NCBI GenBank assembly: GCA_000272025.2
Contig: AKCV02000024.1
Location: forward strand, 1 to 51,952
Source: Imbroritus primus
Lineage (GTDB): Bacteria > Pseudomonadota > Gammaproteobacteria > Burkholderiales > Burkholderiaceae
Direction of reading: 5' to 3'
DNA: 51,952 nt
Positions 8,277 to 15,301 of the stretch are shown here, one piece after another. The notes under the pieces were generated by a model that saw nothing but the letters and a program-made list of their open reading frames with translations, made no database searches and was not told the origin of the DNA. Each line of letters begins with the position of its first letter. Position 1 is the first letter of the stretch. The translations under genes were made by a program, and so were the position numbers.

Positions 8277-8786
8277 GGGGCGCGCTTCCGGGGGGAGCAA
8301 CGTGGGCGGCGATGCTGCCTGCCCGGGCTGCGCCGGGATGAATTTCAGCGTACCGGCCAGCGCCGGCCCGCTGCCTGCGGGTTTGTCCGATGGATGCGCG
8401 ACGCCGTCGTACACCGGGACTTCTGCGAAGTCGAACGGGCTCACGTCTTTCAGGCAGGCGACGTTCACGCCGTACTGATGCGGATTCGAACGGCGCTGGT
8501 GATGGGTGTAGATGCCGCAGCGCGCGCAGAAGTAATGGCGCGCCGCCTGCGTATTGAACTGGTAGAGCGTGAGCGATTCTTCGCCGGCCAGGATCTCGAT
8601 GTCGGCTAGATCGGCCGACACCGCAATGGCGCCGCGCATGCGGCAGTACGAGCAGGTGCAGCGCCGCGCGGTTTGCAGCCCATTGGTGAGGCGCACGCGG
8701 AAACGCACCGTGCCGCAGTGGCAAGCGGCGTCGAGGTGGTCGCGCATCTGCGAGGCGGTTTCGGTCGGGGTGGTGCCAGTGGTCAT
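8268..8786 (-). CDS. GFA/CENP-V domain zinc protein
   Basis: 172 residues; ATG at 8786 preceded by AGGAGA at six bases. The beta-rich GFA domain spans about 15-140, with zinc-binding cysteines CHC (22, 24), CTCSYC (43, 45, 48) and CARC (87, 90), the complete set for the family. A glutathione-dependent formaldehyde-activating role was proposed for founding members but is not established for most, so the substrate is unknown. The C-terminal 30 residues are Pro/Ala-rich. The gene follows the RES toxin gene in the same direction with a 32-base gap, and may be expressed alone. Confidence 0.8.
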   Translation of the reverse strand: MTTGTTPTETASQMRDHLDAACHCGTVRFRVRLTNGLQTARRCTCSYCRMRGAIAVSADLADIEILAGEESLTLYQFNTQAARHYFCARCGIYTHHQRRSNPHQYGVNVACLKDVSPFDFAEVPVYDGVAHPSDKPAGSGPALAGTLKFIPAQPGQAASPPTLLPPEARPKK

Positions 8787-8818
8787 GATGATCTCCTGTC
8801 AGGCATGATGAATGCGCC

Positions 8819-9289
8819 TCAGCGGAACAGCCGGTAATCCATCGCGAACGGCTGCTTCTCCATCACCTTCACGCGGCGCATGTGCGGATGGGCGGGATTG
8901 AGCAGCAGGTTGAATTCCTGCGGGCACACCACGGAGGGCACACGCATGACAAGCCGCGTGCCGTCGCTCAGCCATTGCCGGCCCAGCGCTACGGTCGCGG
9001 CCGGGTCGTGGTCGAGTGCGTCCCATCCATCGGGCAGAGGTGGCGAAACCGCGGCATCCACATCGGCGTCGGGAACTTCAAGGGTGACGAGGAACAGGTT
9101 GCGAAGGGGCAGCAGCCCCGCCATATGCACGCGTGCCTCGAGCACGGCCGTGGAGACATGTTCGCAGGTATACAGCACCGCCATGCCGCGCGGATTCCAG
9201 CGTCCGCCCGCGAGCGCCGCACCCTGACCGCTCAGGTCGTCGGCCTGATAGCGGCCCGCGCGTTCCTTGGCGAGGCGGTGGACGATCAT
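8819..9289 (-). CDS. RES-domain toxin (predicted NAD+-consuming enzyme of a RES-Xre pair)
   Basis: 156 residues. RES-domain proteins degrade or phosphorolyse NAD+ and arrest growth unless bound by a partner Xre-type antitoxin. The catalytic trio looks intact: Arg30 in GGRWNPRG, Tyr40 in VLYTCEH, Glu51 in VLEARVH, with the later SVVCPQEFNLLLNP motif of the family. The start ATG (9287-9289) overlaps the stop of a small frame coming through the inserted element (ATGA), and no good Shine-Dalgarno precedes it, so translation may depend on upstream ribosomes. The cognate antitoxin ends 214 bases upstream instead of adjoining, because a MITE-like element sits between. Confidence 0.85.
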   Translation of the reverse strand: MIVHRLAKERAGRYQADDLSGQGAALAGGRWNPRGMAVLYTCEHVSTAVLEARVHMAGLLPLRNLFLVTLEVPDADVDAAVSPPLPDGWDALDHDPAATVALGRQWLSDGTRLVMRVPSVVCPQEFNLLLNPAHPHMRRVKVMEKQPFAMDYRLFR

Positions 9290-9489
9290 GCGCTGGTCAC
9301 TCGCCTGGTGTTAGAGACGTTAGCAAAATGAAGCGAAGCGGTTCTGGCTAGGGCGGAGTGGGGAATTCGGATCGTTTTCGATCCGCCCGCGTAGCGGCAT
9401 GCGCGTATCAGCGCATGCGCGCCCTGCAAGGGTGGGGTCGCAGACAGTACACCTAGTACGGCAAGGCCGCGTAACGACGCCAGCATCAT
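9286..9489 (-). CDS. Small frame crossing the MITE-like element; may couple antitoxin and toxin translation
   Basis: 67 codons from an ATG-ATG pair at 9489, 14 bases after the antitoxin TAA, reading through the whole element and ending in a TGA that overlaps the toxin ATG (ATGA, 9286-9289). The product (MMLASLRGLAVLGVLSATPP...) has no recognised domain. It may not be a functional protein; its value may lie in delivering ribosomes to the toxin start. Existence as a translated gene is an inference. Confidence 0.35.
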   Translation of the reverse strand: MMLASLRGLAVLGVLSATPPLQGAHALIRACRYAGGSKTIRIPHSALARTASLHFANVSNTRRVTSA

Positions 9490-9509
9490 TTTGCTAGCGT
9501 CTCTTACAC
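9308..9509. mobile_element. MITE-like element with 24-bp terminal inverted repeats inside the RES-Xre operon
   Basis: Positions 9308-9331 and 9486-9509 are inverted copies of a 24-bp sequence with two mismatches (core AGAGACG.TAGCAAAATGA). The ~200-bp interval holds further dyads: 9368-9374/9379-9385 (7-bp stem, TTTT loop), 9397-9404/9411-9418 (GCATGCGC arms) and 9447-9450/9456-9459. Size, terminal repeats, absence of a transposase and placement between two genes that are normally adjacent fit a non-autonomous element. No target duplication could be defined, and no second copy was found in the window. Confidence 0.65.
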
Positions 9510-10007
9510 GCCGACGCCGTATTCGAAGCGCATCAGGATATCCCGCACACGATCATAACCGGCCTGCGTGTCGAGCATGTCGAGCGGCCGTTCGCCGCCG
9601 AGCAGGGCATTCGGGTGCAACATCCACTGCGAGGCCAGCTTGGCATCCTCGAGCACATCGGTCGCCTGGCTGTGCACGATCAGGATGCGGGCCACGCGGT
9701 CGGATTCGCCGGGGCTCAGGCGCTCGCCGGTGGCGATCTTGCGGTTGATGGTGCTGGGCGCCCAGCGGATGCTGGTAAACAGGGCCTGGACGGGAATGCC
9801 GAGCAGGTCGGTGGCCATGCGGCCGACAATGGACGGATCCATGCCGTCGCGGATCACCTGGATTTGTGCGCTGGCGTCGAGCTTGGCGAATTCGAGTTCG
9901 CGCACGGCCCCGCCGCGCGCCGGGCGGGGAGCGGCCGGGACCGTCCGCCCGGCAGCGGCGGTGCGGGCAGGCTTGCGTGCAGGGGGCGCGGGCAGGCGTG
10001 TGGTCAT
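9504..10007 (-). CDS. Xre/MbcA/ParS-type antitoxin of the RES toxin (DUF2384)
   Basis: 167 residues. An Ala/Pro-rich N-terminal tail (1-32) precedes an Xre-like helical region (about 45-105) and the C-terminal toxin-binding DUF2384 domain with WMLHPNALLGGERPLDMLDT and the terminal RFEYGVGV, close to the usual 'G..P...L.T..G...V...L.R.E.G' pattern. It neutralises the RES toxin and represses its own promoter. A perfect TATAAT at 10041-10046 and an 11-bp palindrome at 10057-10086 upstream support autoregulation. The stop codon TAA lies inside the terminal repeat of the adjacent element, but the C-terminus looks complete. Confidence 0.85.
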   Translation of the reverse strand: MTTRLPAPPARKPARTAAAGRTVPAAPRPARGGAVRELEFAKLDASAQIQVIRDGMDPSIVGRMATDLLGIPVQALFTSIRWAPSTINRKIATGERLSPGESDRVARILIVHSQATDVLEDAKLASQWMLHPNALLGGERPLDMLDTQAGYDRVRDILMRFEYGVGV

Positions 10008-10040
10008 GGGCAGGCTCCCGGGCGGGATGACGATCGCCCC

Positions 10041-10086
10041 ATTATAGCGGTTTTTACCAAAATGGAGAAATCAAACTCCATTTTGG
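10041..10086 (-). promoter_or_regulatory. Antitoxin promoter with 11-8-11 palindromic operator
   Basis: On the minus strand a consensus TATAAT (complement of 10041-10046) lies 34 bases upstream of the antitoxin ATG. CCAAAATGGAG (10057-10067) and CTCCATTTTGG (10076-10086) are a perfect inverted repeat with an 8-base spacer covering the -35 zone, well placed for binding by the Xre antitoxin. Confidence 0.7.
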
Positions 10087-10343
10087 CATAGGCTGGAGGG
10101 TGGAACATGCAAGCGGCGAGGGCGGAATGATGCCTTGCCGCAATGATCTGCCCGCCGCGTACGCTAGCGGGTACGTCATCGGCGACGCCATCGGGCACGC
10201 AGCGCGCGCTTTGCCATGCCCGGCGATCAGGGTAAAGTGACAGGAAGCCGCCGCGCAAGGGATGCCCGCAGCACACCAGAAGTCTCTGGCCGTGCGTATC
10301 CGTTCTTGCGTCCCCGTTTGACCTTCCATCCACGAGACTCCCC
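10087..10343. other. Intergenic region between antitoxin promoter and aldehyde dehydrogenase gene
   Basis: Together with the operator above, this makes a 336-base gap (10008-10343). No convincing gene is seen in 10087-10343, only weak frames on both strands. It must hold the promoter of the downstream dehydrogenase, but no clear -35/-10 pair stands out. Confidence 0.5.
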
Positions 10344-11783
10344 ATGACGTATCCGAATACCCAACTGTTCATCAACGGCCAATGGCGCGATGCCGCCGAG
10401 GGCCGCACCCTGGCTGTCGTCAATCCCGCCACCGGGCAGGAGATCGGGCGCGTGGCGCATGCCTCGAAGGTGGACCTGGATGCCGCGCTCGAAGCGGCGC
10501 AGAAGGGATTCGAAACATGGCGTGACATGACCACCTCGGAGCGCAGCAAGATCATGCGCAAGGCCGCCGGGCTGATGCGCGAGCGTGCCGATGCGATTGC
10601 CCGGCTGCTCACCCAGGAGCAGGGCAAGCCGCTGGCCGAGGCACGTGTCGAGGCACTGGCGGCGGTGGACATCATCGAGTGGTTTGCCGAGGAAACGTTC
10701 CGCGTCTATGGCCGCATCGTACCGTCGCGCGTGAACCTGTCGATCCGCCAGATGGTGCTGAAGGATCCGGTCGGTCCGGTGGCCGCCTTCACACCGTGGA
10801 ACTTCCCGATCAACCAGGTGGTGCGCAAGGTCGGCGCGGCGCTCGCTGCAGGCTGCTCGATGATCGTCAAGGCGCCGGAAGAAACGCCGGCAGCCCCGGC
10901 CGAACTGATTCGCGCCTTTGCCGACGCCGGCCTGCCGCCGGGTGTGCTCGGTCTGGTGTACGGGGATCCGGCGGAAATCTCCAGCTACCTGATTCCGCAT
11001 CCGGTGATCCGCAAGATTACCTTTACGGGTTCCACGCCGGTCGGTAAGCAGCTCGCCGCGCTGGCCGGGCAGCACATGAAGCGCGTGACGATGGAGCTGG
11101 GCGGGCATGCTCCGGTGATCGTCGCGGAAGACGCCGATATCGAACTGGCGGTGAAGGCCAGCGGCGCGGCCAAGTTCCGCAATGCCGGGCAGGTGTGCAT
11201 CTCGCCGACGCGCTTTCTCGTGCATGAAAGCATCCGCCGCGATTTCGAGCAGGCGCTGGTCAAGCATGCCGAAAGCCTGAAGGTCGGCGATGGTCTGGCG
11301 GATGGCACGCAGATGGGTCCGCTGGCCAACACGCGGCGCATCACCGCGATGGAAGCGATGACCGCCGACGCGATCCAGCAGGGTGCGAAAGTGCTGGCGG
11401 GTGGCGAACGCATGTCGGGCGACGGCAATTTCTGGCAGCCGACGGTGCTGACCGACGTCTCCCCGCAGGCGCGCATCTTCAATGACGAGCCGTTCGGGCC
11501 GGTGGCAGCGGTGCGCGGCTTCAGCAAGCTGGAAGACGCCATCGCCGAAGCCAACCGTCTGCCGTATGGGCTCGCGGGCTATGCCTTCACGCGTTCCCTG
11601 AAGAATGCGGACCTGCTGAGCCGCCGGGTCGAAGTCGGTATGCTGTGGGTCAATATGCCAGCCATGCCGATGGTCGAACTGCCATTCGGCGGCATCAAGG
11701 ATTCGGGCTATGGATCGGAAGGCGGACCGGAGGCAGTGGAAGCCTATCTGAATGTGCGCACCGTGTCGGTCATGAATGCCTGA
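10344..11783 (+). CDS. NAD(P)-dependent aldehyde dehydrogenase, succinate-semialdehyde dehydrogenase type
   Basis: 479 residues, the normal length for the GabD/SSADH branch of the aldehyde dehydrogenase family. Cofactor motif TPWNFP (Asn153), Lys176 in [20 protein letters not shown] at 227-235, catalytic Glu251 in MELGGHAP and nucleophile Cys285 in [11 protein letters not shown] are all present, as is the C-terminal [13 protein letters not shown]. It oxidises an aldehyde to the acid in the cytoplasm; the exact substrate (succinate semialdehyde, glutarate semialdehyde or a related aldehyde) cannot be read from sequence. It is a single gene with no operon partner. Confidence 0.88.
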   Translation: MTYPNTQLFINGQWRDAAEGRTLAVVNPATGQEIGRVAHASKVDLDAALEAAQKGFETWRDMTTSERSKIMRKAAGLMRERADAIARLLTQEQGKPLAEARVEALAAVDIIEWFAEETFRVYGRIVPSRVNLSIRQMVLKDPVGPVAAFTPWNFPINQVVRKVGAALAAGCSMIVKAPEETPAAPAELIRAFADAGLPPGVLGLVYGDPAEISSYLIPHPVIRKITFTGSTPVGKQLAALAGQHMKRVTMELGGHAPVIVAEDADIELAVKASGAAKFRNAGQVCISPTRFLVHESIRRDFEQALVKHAESLKVGDGLADGTQMGPLANTRRITAMEAMTADAIQQGAKVLAGGERMSGDGNFWQPTVLTDVSPQARIFNDEPFGPVAAVRGFSKLEDAIAEANRLPYGLAGYAFTRSLKNADLLSRRVEVGMLWVNMPAMPMVELPFGGIKDSGYGSEGGPEAVEAYLNVRTVSVMNA

Positions 11784-11824
11784 TTTCAGGCGCTGAGCCC
11801 AGGCGTCGAACTTGGATGCCGAAC

Positions 11825-12427
11825 TCAGGTGCCTAGATCTGCCGGCGTATCGACATCGCGCAACACGCCGGGGTCGTCCACTTCCATCCAGGTCACCGGA
11901 TGCTGCTGCAACAGCATCCGCGCGCCTTCGTCCCCTGTCAGCGCGCGCAGCGCCGGGCCATGGGTGGCGGCAAAGGCGACCGGATGCCCGCGTTGCTGCC
12001 GGTAGCGCGGTACGACGATCCGGCCCGCCTGCTCGGGCGTGCCGGTGCCGCACGCCAGCGAGGTGGTGACGGCCTGGATGGTCTCGGGCCGGATCCACGG
12101 CATGTCGGCCAGCCCCACCACCCAGCCGGATGCCGGTTGCGGCGTCGCGGCAATGCCGCCAGCCAGCGCGTGGCCCATGCCGTCGCGCGCCTCGGGCACT
12201 GCCACCACCCTGCACCCCGCGGCACGCAGTGCATCGGCCAGCGCATCGTCATCGGCACGGACCACGGCATAGGTTTCCGGCAGCGATGCCAGCATGGCGC
12301 GGGCGCTGTGCCAGGCCACCGGCTGGCCATCGGGCAGCCGCGCCAGCAGCTTGCTGTCGCGGCCCGTGGGATCGAAGCGGCGGCCGAAGCCGGCCGCCAG
12401 CAGGATGCCGGTGACGGGAAAGGTCAT
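11825..12427 (-). CDS. MocA/MobA-like molybdenum cofactor nucleotidyltransferase
   Basis: 200 residues. The N-terminal LAAGFGRRF (10-18) with Lys26 in DSKLL is the nucleotide-binding signature, and Asp108 in VVGLADMPW is the metal-binding residue of the GT-A fold. The GHPVAF segment near 147 and DVDTPADL at the end are typical of the MocA/YgfJ group, which cytidylylates or guanylylates molybdopterin. It could supply cofactor to the molybdopterin oxidoreductase at 15302-18322, but the two genes are not linked in an operon. The gene is convergent to the aldehyde dehydrogenase gene with a 41-base gap. Confidence 0.8.
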   Translation of the reverse strand: MTFPVTGILLAAGFGRRFDPTGRDSKLLARLPDGQPVAWHSARAMLASLPETYAVVRADDDALADALRAAGCRVVAVPEARDGMGHALAGGIAATPQPASGWVVGLADMPWIRPETIQAVTTSLACGTGTPEQAGRIVVPRYRQQRGHPVAFAATHGPALRALTGDEGARMLLQQHPVTWMEVDDPGVLRDVDTPADLGT

Positions 12428-12661
12428 GATACGGGTCCGGGTTTCGGGTCAATGGAGCGGCGCAGCCACCGCATGAATCTGCAGCACGCCAGACGGTAGT
12501 ATCGCAGCGAAACCGATGGTCGGGCAGCCTGCGGCCATCCATCCGCATTGCACCGCCATGCAGAGCGTGCTCGGAGCGGTTACGGCTACAGGGCTGCACA
12601 GCCGACGCCGGGCCCCATCAAAACCGGCATCGACTCCGCATCGGTCCCCAGTTACCCCGGA

Positions 12662-12871
12662 TCAGTCCTCGATCCGGAAGCCGACCTTTACCACCACCTG
12701 GAAATGCGCGATCTTGCCATCCTGGATATGGCCGCGTGTTTGCACCACTTCGAACCAGTCCATATGTTCCAGACTTTGCGATGCCTTGGCGAGCGCGTTG
12801 CGGATGGCATCGTCGCTGCTGTTCGGGGACGAGCCGACGAGTTCGATCAGCTTGTAGGTATGGGTGCTCAT
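12662..12871 (-). CDS. Dodecin, flavin-binding storage protein
   Basis: 69 residues, the family length. ATG preceded by AGGAGA. Contains the dodecin core YKLIELVGSSPNSSDDAIRN, the flavin-stacking Trp39 in HMDWFEVV and Gln58 in IAHFQVVVKVGF. Twelve subunits form a hollow sphere that binds flavins, or FMN and CoA in some bacteria, probably as storage or protection. Weak context with its neighbours; it is read in the same direction as the DUF1902 gene upstream, 91 bases away. Confidence 0.92.
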   Translation of the reverse strand: MSTHTYKLIELVGSSPNSSDDAIRNALAKASQSLEHMDWFEVVQTRGHIQDGKIAHFQVVVKVGFRIED

Positions 12872-12962
12872 GGCGGTCTCCTGAAAAAGCCCCGGAAAGG
12901 CAGGGCAGTCCGCGCGGGTGCGCGGGGTTTCCTGAGGGACATCCGGCCGGTGGCGAAGGTTC

Positions 12963-13214
12963 CTACGGCTGAGCTACCGGCTGGGTGACATGGGGCGTGC
13001 ATTCGTGCACCGCGTCGTACACCACGCGGTAGCGCACGTTGCCATGCGCATGGCTGTGGCATTCGCCCAGCAGGTCGGGCATGGCTTGTCCGATGGCCGC
13101 GATCAGCGCCTCGAAACTGCCGGCCTCCACCGCCAGCCCCGGCACGTCGCTGGCCACGACGCTCCACAGGCCGGTATCGGCGCAGCGTTCGACGTTGACT
13201 TGATAGGGACGCAT
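12963..13214 (-). CDS. DUF1902-type small HicB-like protein
   Basis: 83 residues from the ATG at 13214, which has AGAGGAG upstream; an open extension to 13373 has no start signal. The pattern YQVNVERCADTGLWSVVASDVPGLAVEAGSFEALI...MPDLL matches the DUF1902/HicB-like beta-alpha-beta fold. Such proteins can be antitoxin-like, but no HicA partner lies beside it, so no function is given. Confidence 0.7.
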   Translation of the reverse strand: MRPYQVNVERCADTGLWSVVASDVPGLAVEAGSFEALIAAIGQAMPDLLGECHSHAHGNVRYRVVYDAVHECTPHVTQPVAQP

Positions 13215-13445
13215 GCTCGACTCCTCTGAAGGGTGTTTCGGATGGGTACGGGCTGGCTCCATCTTATGCCTTTGCGGCGCGTTTGGGCATGGGTGACGGC
13301 CAACATTAAATTTCGTCAAAGAAACGGTGGATGGGGCGCGCTGTCCGTACAGTGGCCGGCTGCGGCGTCGCAATGCTGCAATCCGATCAATGCGGCCGGC
13401 CTGCGGGACATCCCGGTCCGGCCCAGTTCTTTTGAGGAAACCATC

Positions 13446-13838
13446 ATGTCGTTTCGTCTGTTTGCAGTGCGGGGTACCGGACTTTGGAGTGGGCCTGCGC
13501 GGCCGGATCTCGTGGGCCGGCCGGTGGCTCTGGGTTTTGGCGAGAGATCCGCGCCGGCCCGGACGCGTGGCAGCGTGTACCCGGACACGCCGCCTGCCAA
13601 TGTATCCGTCGCTACCGTGAGGCCGAGGCTACTGCCGGTTGCGTCGCACGTCACTGCGCAGACGGGGCGCAACGCTCGCGGACATGCGTCTCCTGTGTCC
13701 GCTGAAGTACGGGAGCAGGAGGTGGTTGGTGCGACATGCAATCACACTGAACAGCCACCCTATGAACAGGCTCTGGATCCATTGACATGGTACCTCCGCC
13801 AGGCGCTCAAGGCTGAACACGCTGCGCGCCTCGGCTGA
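13446..13838 (+). CDS. Hypothetical protein, 130 residues
   Basis: ATG at 13446 with GAGGAAA (13433-13439) seven bases upstream. The sequence is Arg/Ala/Pro-rich (SFRLFAVRGTGLWSGPARPD...) without a recognisable domain, signal peptide or membrane helix. The C-terminal EQALDPLTWYLRQALKAEHAARLG may form a helix. Support is the ribosome site and an uninterrupted frame only; a spurious frame in GC-rich DNA is possible. Confidence 0.35.
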   Translation: MSFRLFAVRGTGLWSGPARPDLVGRPVALGFGERSAPARTRGSVYPDTPPANVSVATVRPRLLPVASHVTAQTGRNARGHASPVSAEVREQEVVGATCNHTEQPPYEQALDPLTWYLRQALKAEHAARLG

Positions 13839-13906
13839 TGCAGTCTCCGGTGTGGCTGGGCCTGCTTGGCGCATGATGCAAATGTGCGACAGCGATGCCC
13901 GATAAC

Positions 13907-13936
13907 GGCGTCCACGCATTGATATGCGCGGACGCC
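13907..13936. repeat. Strong hairpin upstream of the M20 peptidase gene
   Basis: GGCGTCC (13907-13913) pairs with GGACGCC (13930-13936). Inside, after one A/C mismatch, CGCAT (13915-13919) pairs with ATGCG (13924-13928) around a TGAT loop. It lacks a U-tract and lies 100 bases before the M20 start, so it may be a leader structure. Confidence 0.45.
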
Positions 13937-14035
13937 AGCGGGATACTGGGCGGCAAGGGAGGCGGAGCGGGCCTGTGCTGCAACGTGGCACGCCAGTTGG
14001 AAGGATTGCCCGCCGGCTCCCTGTGCGGAGCCGTT

Positions 14036-15235
14036 ATGCACATCGACATGGATGCCCAGCGTTACCTAGATGCCATGGAGCAGGCCCGTGCGGAGCTCGT
14101 TGCGCTGCGGCGCGACCTGCACCGCCATCCTGAACTTGGCTTTGAAGAACACCGTACCAGTACGCTGGTAGCCCGCCTGCTGAAAGAGTGGGGCTACCGC
14201 GTGGAACGCGGCATGGCCGGTACCGGCGTGGTCGCGCAGCTGGTGTGCGGCGATGGCAAGCGCCGCCTCGGCCTGCGGGCCGACATGGATGCCCTGCCGA
14301 TCGAGGAAAAGAGCGGCGTGGAGCATACCAGCATCCATCCGGGCGTGATGCATGCCTGCGGCCATGATGGCCACACGGCCATGCTGCTCGGCGCAGCCCG
14401 CTTCCTGGCGGAAACGCGCGCTTTCTCCGGTACCCTGAATCTCATCTTCCAGCCTGCGGAAGAGGGCCTGAACGGCCAGAGCGGCGCGTTACGCATGGTC
14501 CAGGAAGGCTTGTTCGAGCGCTATCCCTGCGATGCCATCTTTGCCATGCACAATATGCCCGGCTATCCCGAGGGACACTTCGTGTTCCGTGCCGGACCGA
14601 CCCTGGCGTCATCGGATTCCGCCACCATCGTGGTGACCGGCGTCGGCGGGCATGGCGCACACCCGCACCGCAGCGCCGATCCGGTCGTGGCCGCGGCATC
14701 CATTGTCATGGCGCTGCAGACGCTGGTGTCGCGCAACGCGCCGCCGCTCGAAACCGCCGTGGTCACGGTGGGCGCCATCCATGGCGGCAGCGCGGGCAAT
14801 GTCATTCCGGACGAGGTCACCATGGAGGTGGGCATCCGCGCCCTTGATCCCGATGTGCGGCGGCTGCTCGAGCAGCGCCTCAAGGCCCTGGTCACGGCCC
14901 AGGCGGAGAGTTACGGCGTGCGCGCCACGGTGGATTACCGGCAAGGTTTTCCCGTGCTGGTGAACGAGCGTGGCGCGACCGTGTTCGCCTGCGAAACAGC
15001 CCGTGCACTGGTGGGCGAGGCCCAGGTCATGGTGCCGGGTCCGCAGCGCTCGGGCAGTGAGGACTTTGCCTATATGCTGGAGCACTGCCGCGGCGCATAC
15101 CTGTACCTTGGCGCAGGGGATGGCGAGGAAGTGTGCATGGTGCACAACCCCTCCTATGATTTTAACGACCGCCTGCTGGTGACCGGCGCCGCATACTGGG
15201 CCTGCCTGGCCGAGCGGTTTCTCGTGTCCGAATAG
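14036..15235 (+). CDS. M20D-family amidohydrolase (hippurate hydrolase/HipO type)
   Basis: 399 residues from the ATG at 14036, preceded by GCGGAG; a longer frame from 13895 would cover the hairpin region and is unlikely. Metal-site residues of the M20D peptidases are visible: Cys108 and His110 in HACGHDGH, Glu142-143 in QPAEEG, His172 in AMHNMPG and His370 in MVHNPSYDFND. The family hydrolyses N-acyl amino acids (hippurate, N-acetyl amino acids, IAA conjugates) in the cytoplasm; the substrate is not determined. It ends before a terminator-like hairpin facing the convergent molybdo-enzyme gene. Confidence 0.88.
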   Translation: MHIDMDAQRYLDAMEQARAELVALRRDLHRHPELGFEEHRTSTLVARLLKEWGYRVERGMAGTGVVAQLVCGDGKRRLGLRADMDALPIEEKSGVEHTSIHPGVMHACGHDGHTAMLLGAARFLAETRAFSGTLNLIFQPAEEGLNGQSGALRMVQEGLFERYPCDAIFAMHNMPGYPEGHFVFRAGPTLASSDSATIVVTGVGGHGAHPHRSADPVVAAASIVMALQTLVSRNAPPLETAVVTVGAIHGGSAGNVIPDEVTMEVGIRALDPDVRRLLEQRLKALVTAQAESYGVRATVDYRQGFPVLVNERGATVFACETARALVGEAQVMVPGPQRSGSEDFAYMLEHCRGAYLYLGAGDGEEVCMVHNPSYDFNDRLLVTGAAYWACLAERFLVSE

Positions 15236-15239
15236 TGCA

Positions 15240-15290
15240 GGGGCGGAGCCCAGTGGCTCCGTCCCGCCCCTCGTGTCAGCTTTTCTTGTT
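15240..15290 (+). terminator. Terminator-like hairpin between M20 gene and molybdo-enzyme gene
   Basis: CGGAGCC (15244-15250) and GGCTCCG (15255-15261) form a perfect stem with a CAGT loop, flanked by G4/C4 tracts. A T-rich TTTTCTTGTT follows at 15281-15290, somewhat distant from the stem. Confidence 0.5.
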
Positions 15291-15301
15291 GCCCGCCTTC
15301 G

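Noticed and set aside
9361-9460. CRISPR-like or REP cluster
   Set aside because: The dyads inside the MITE-like element are each present once, and there are no regularly spaced repeats.
10227-12215. 662-codon minus-strand open frame
   Set aside because: Antisense to the aldehyde dehydrogenase gene with intact catalytic residues; the product shows no domain.
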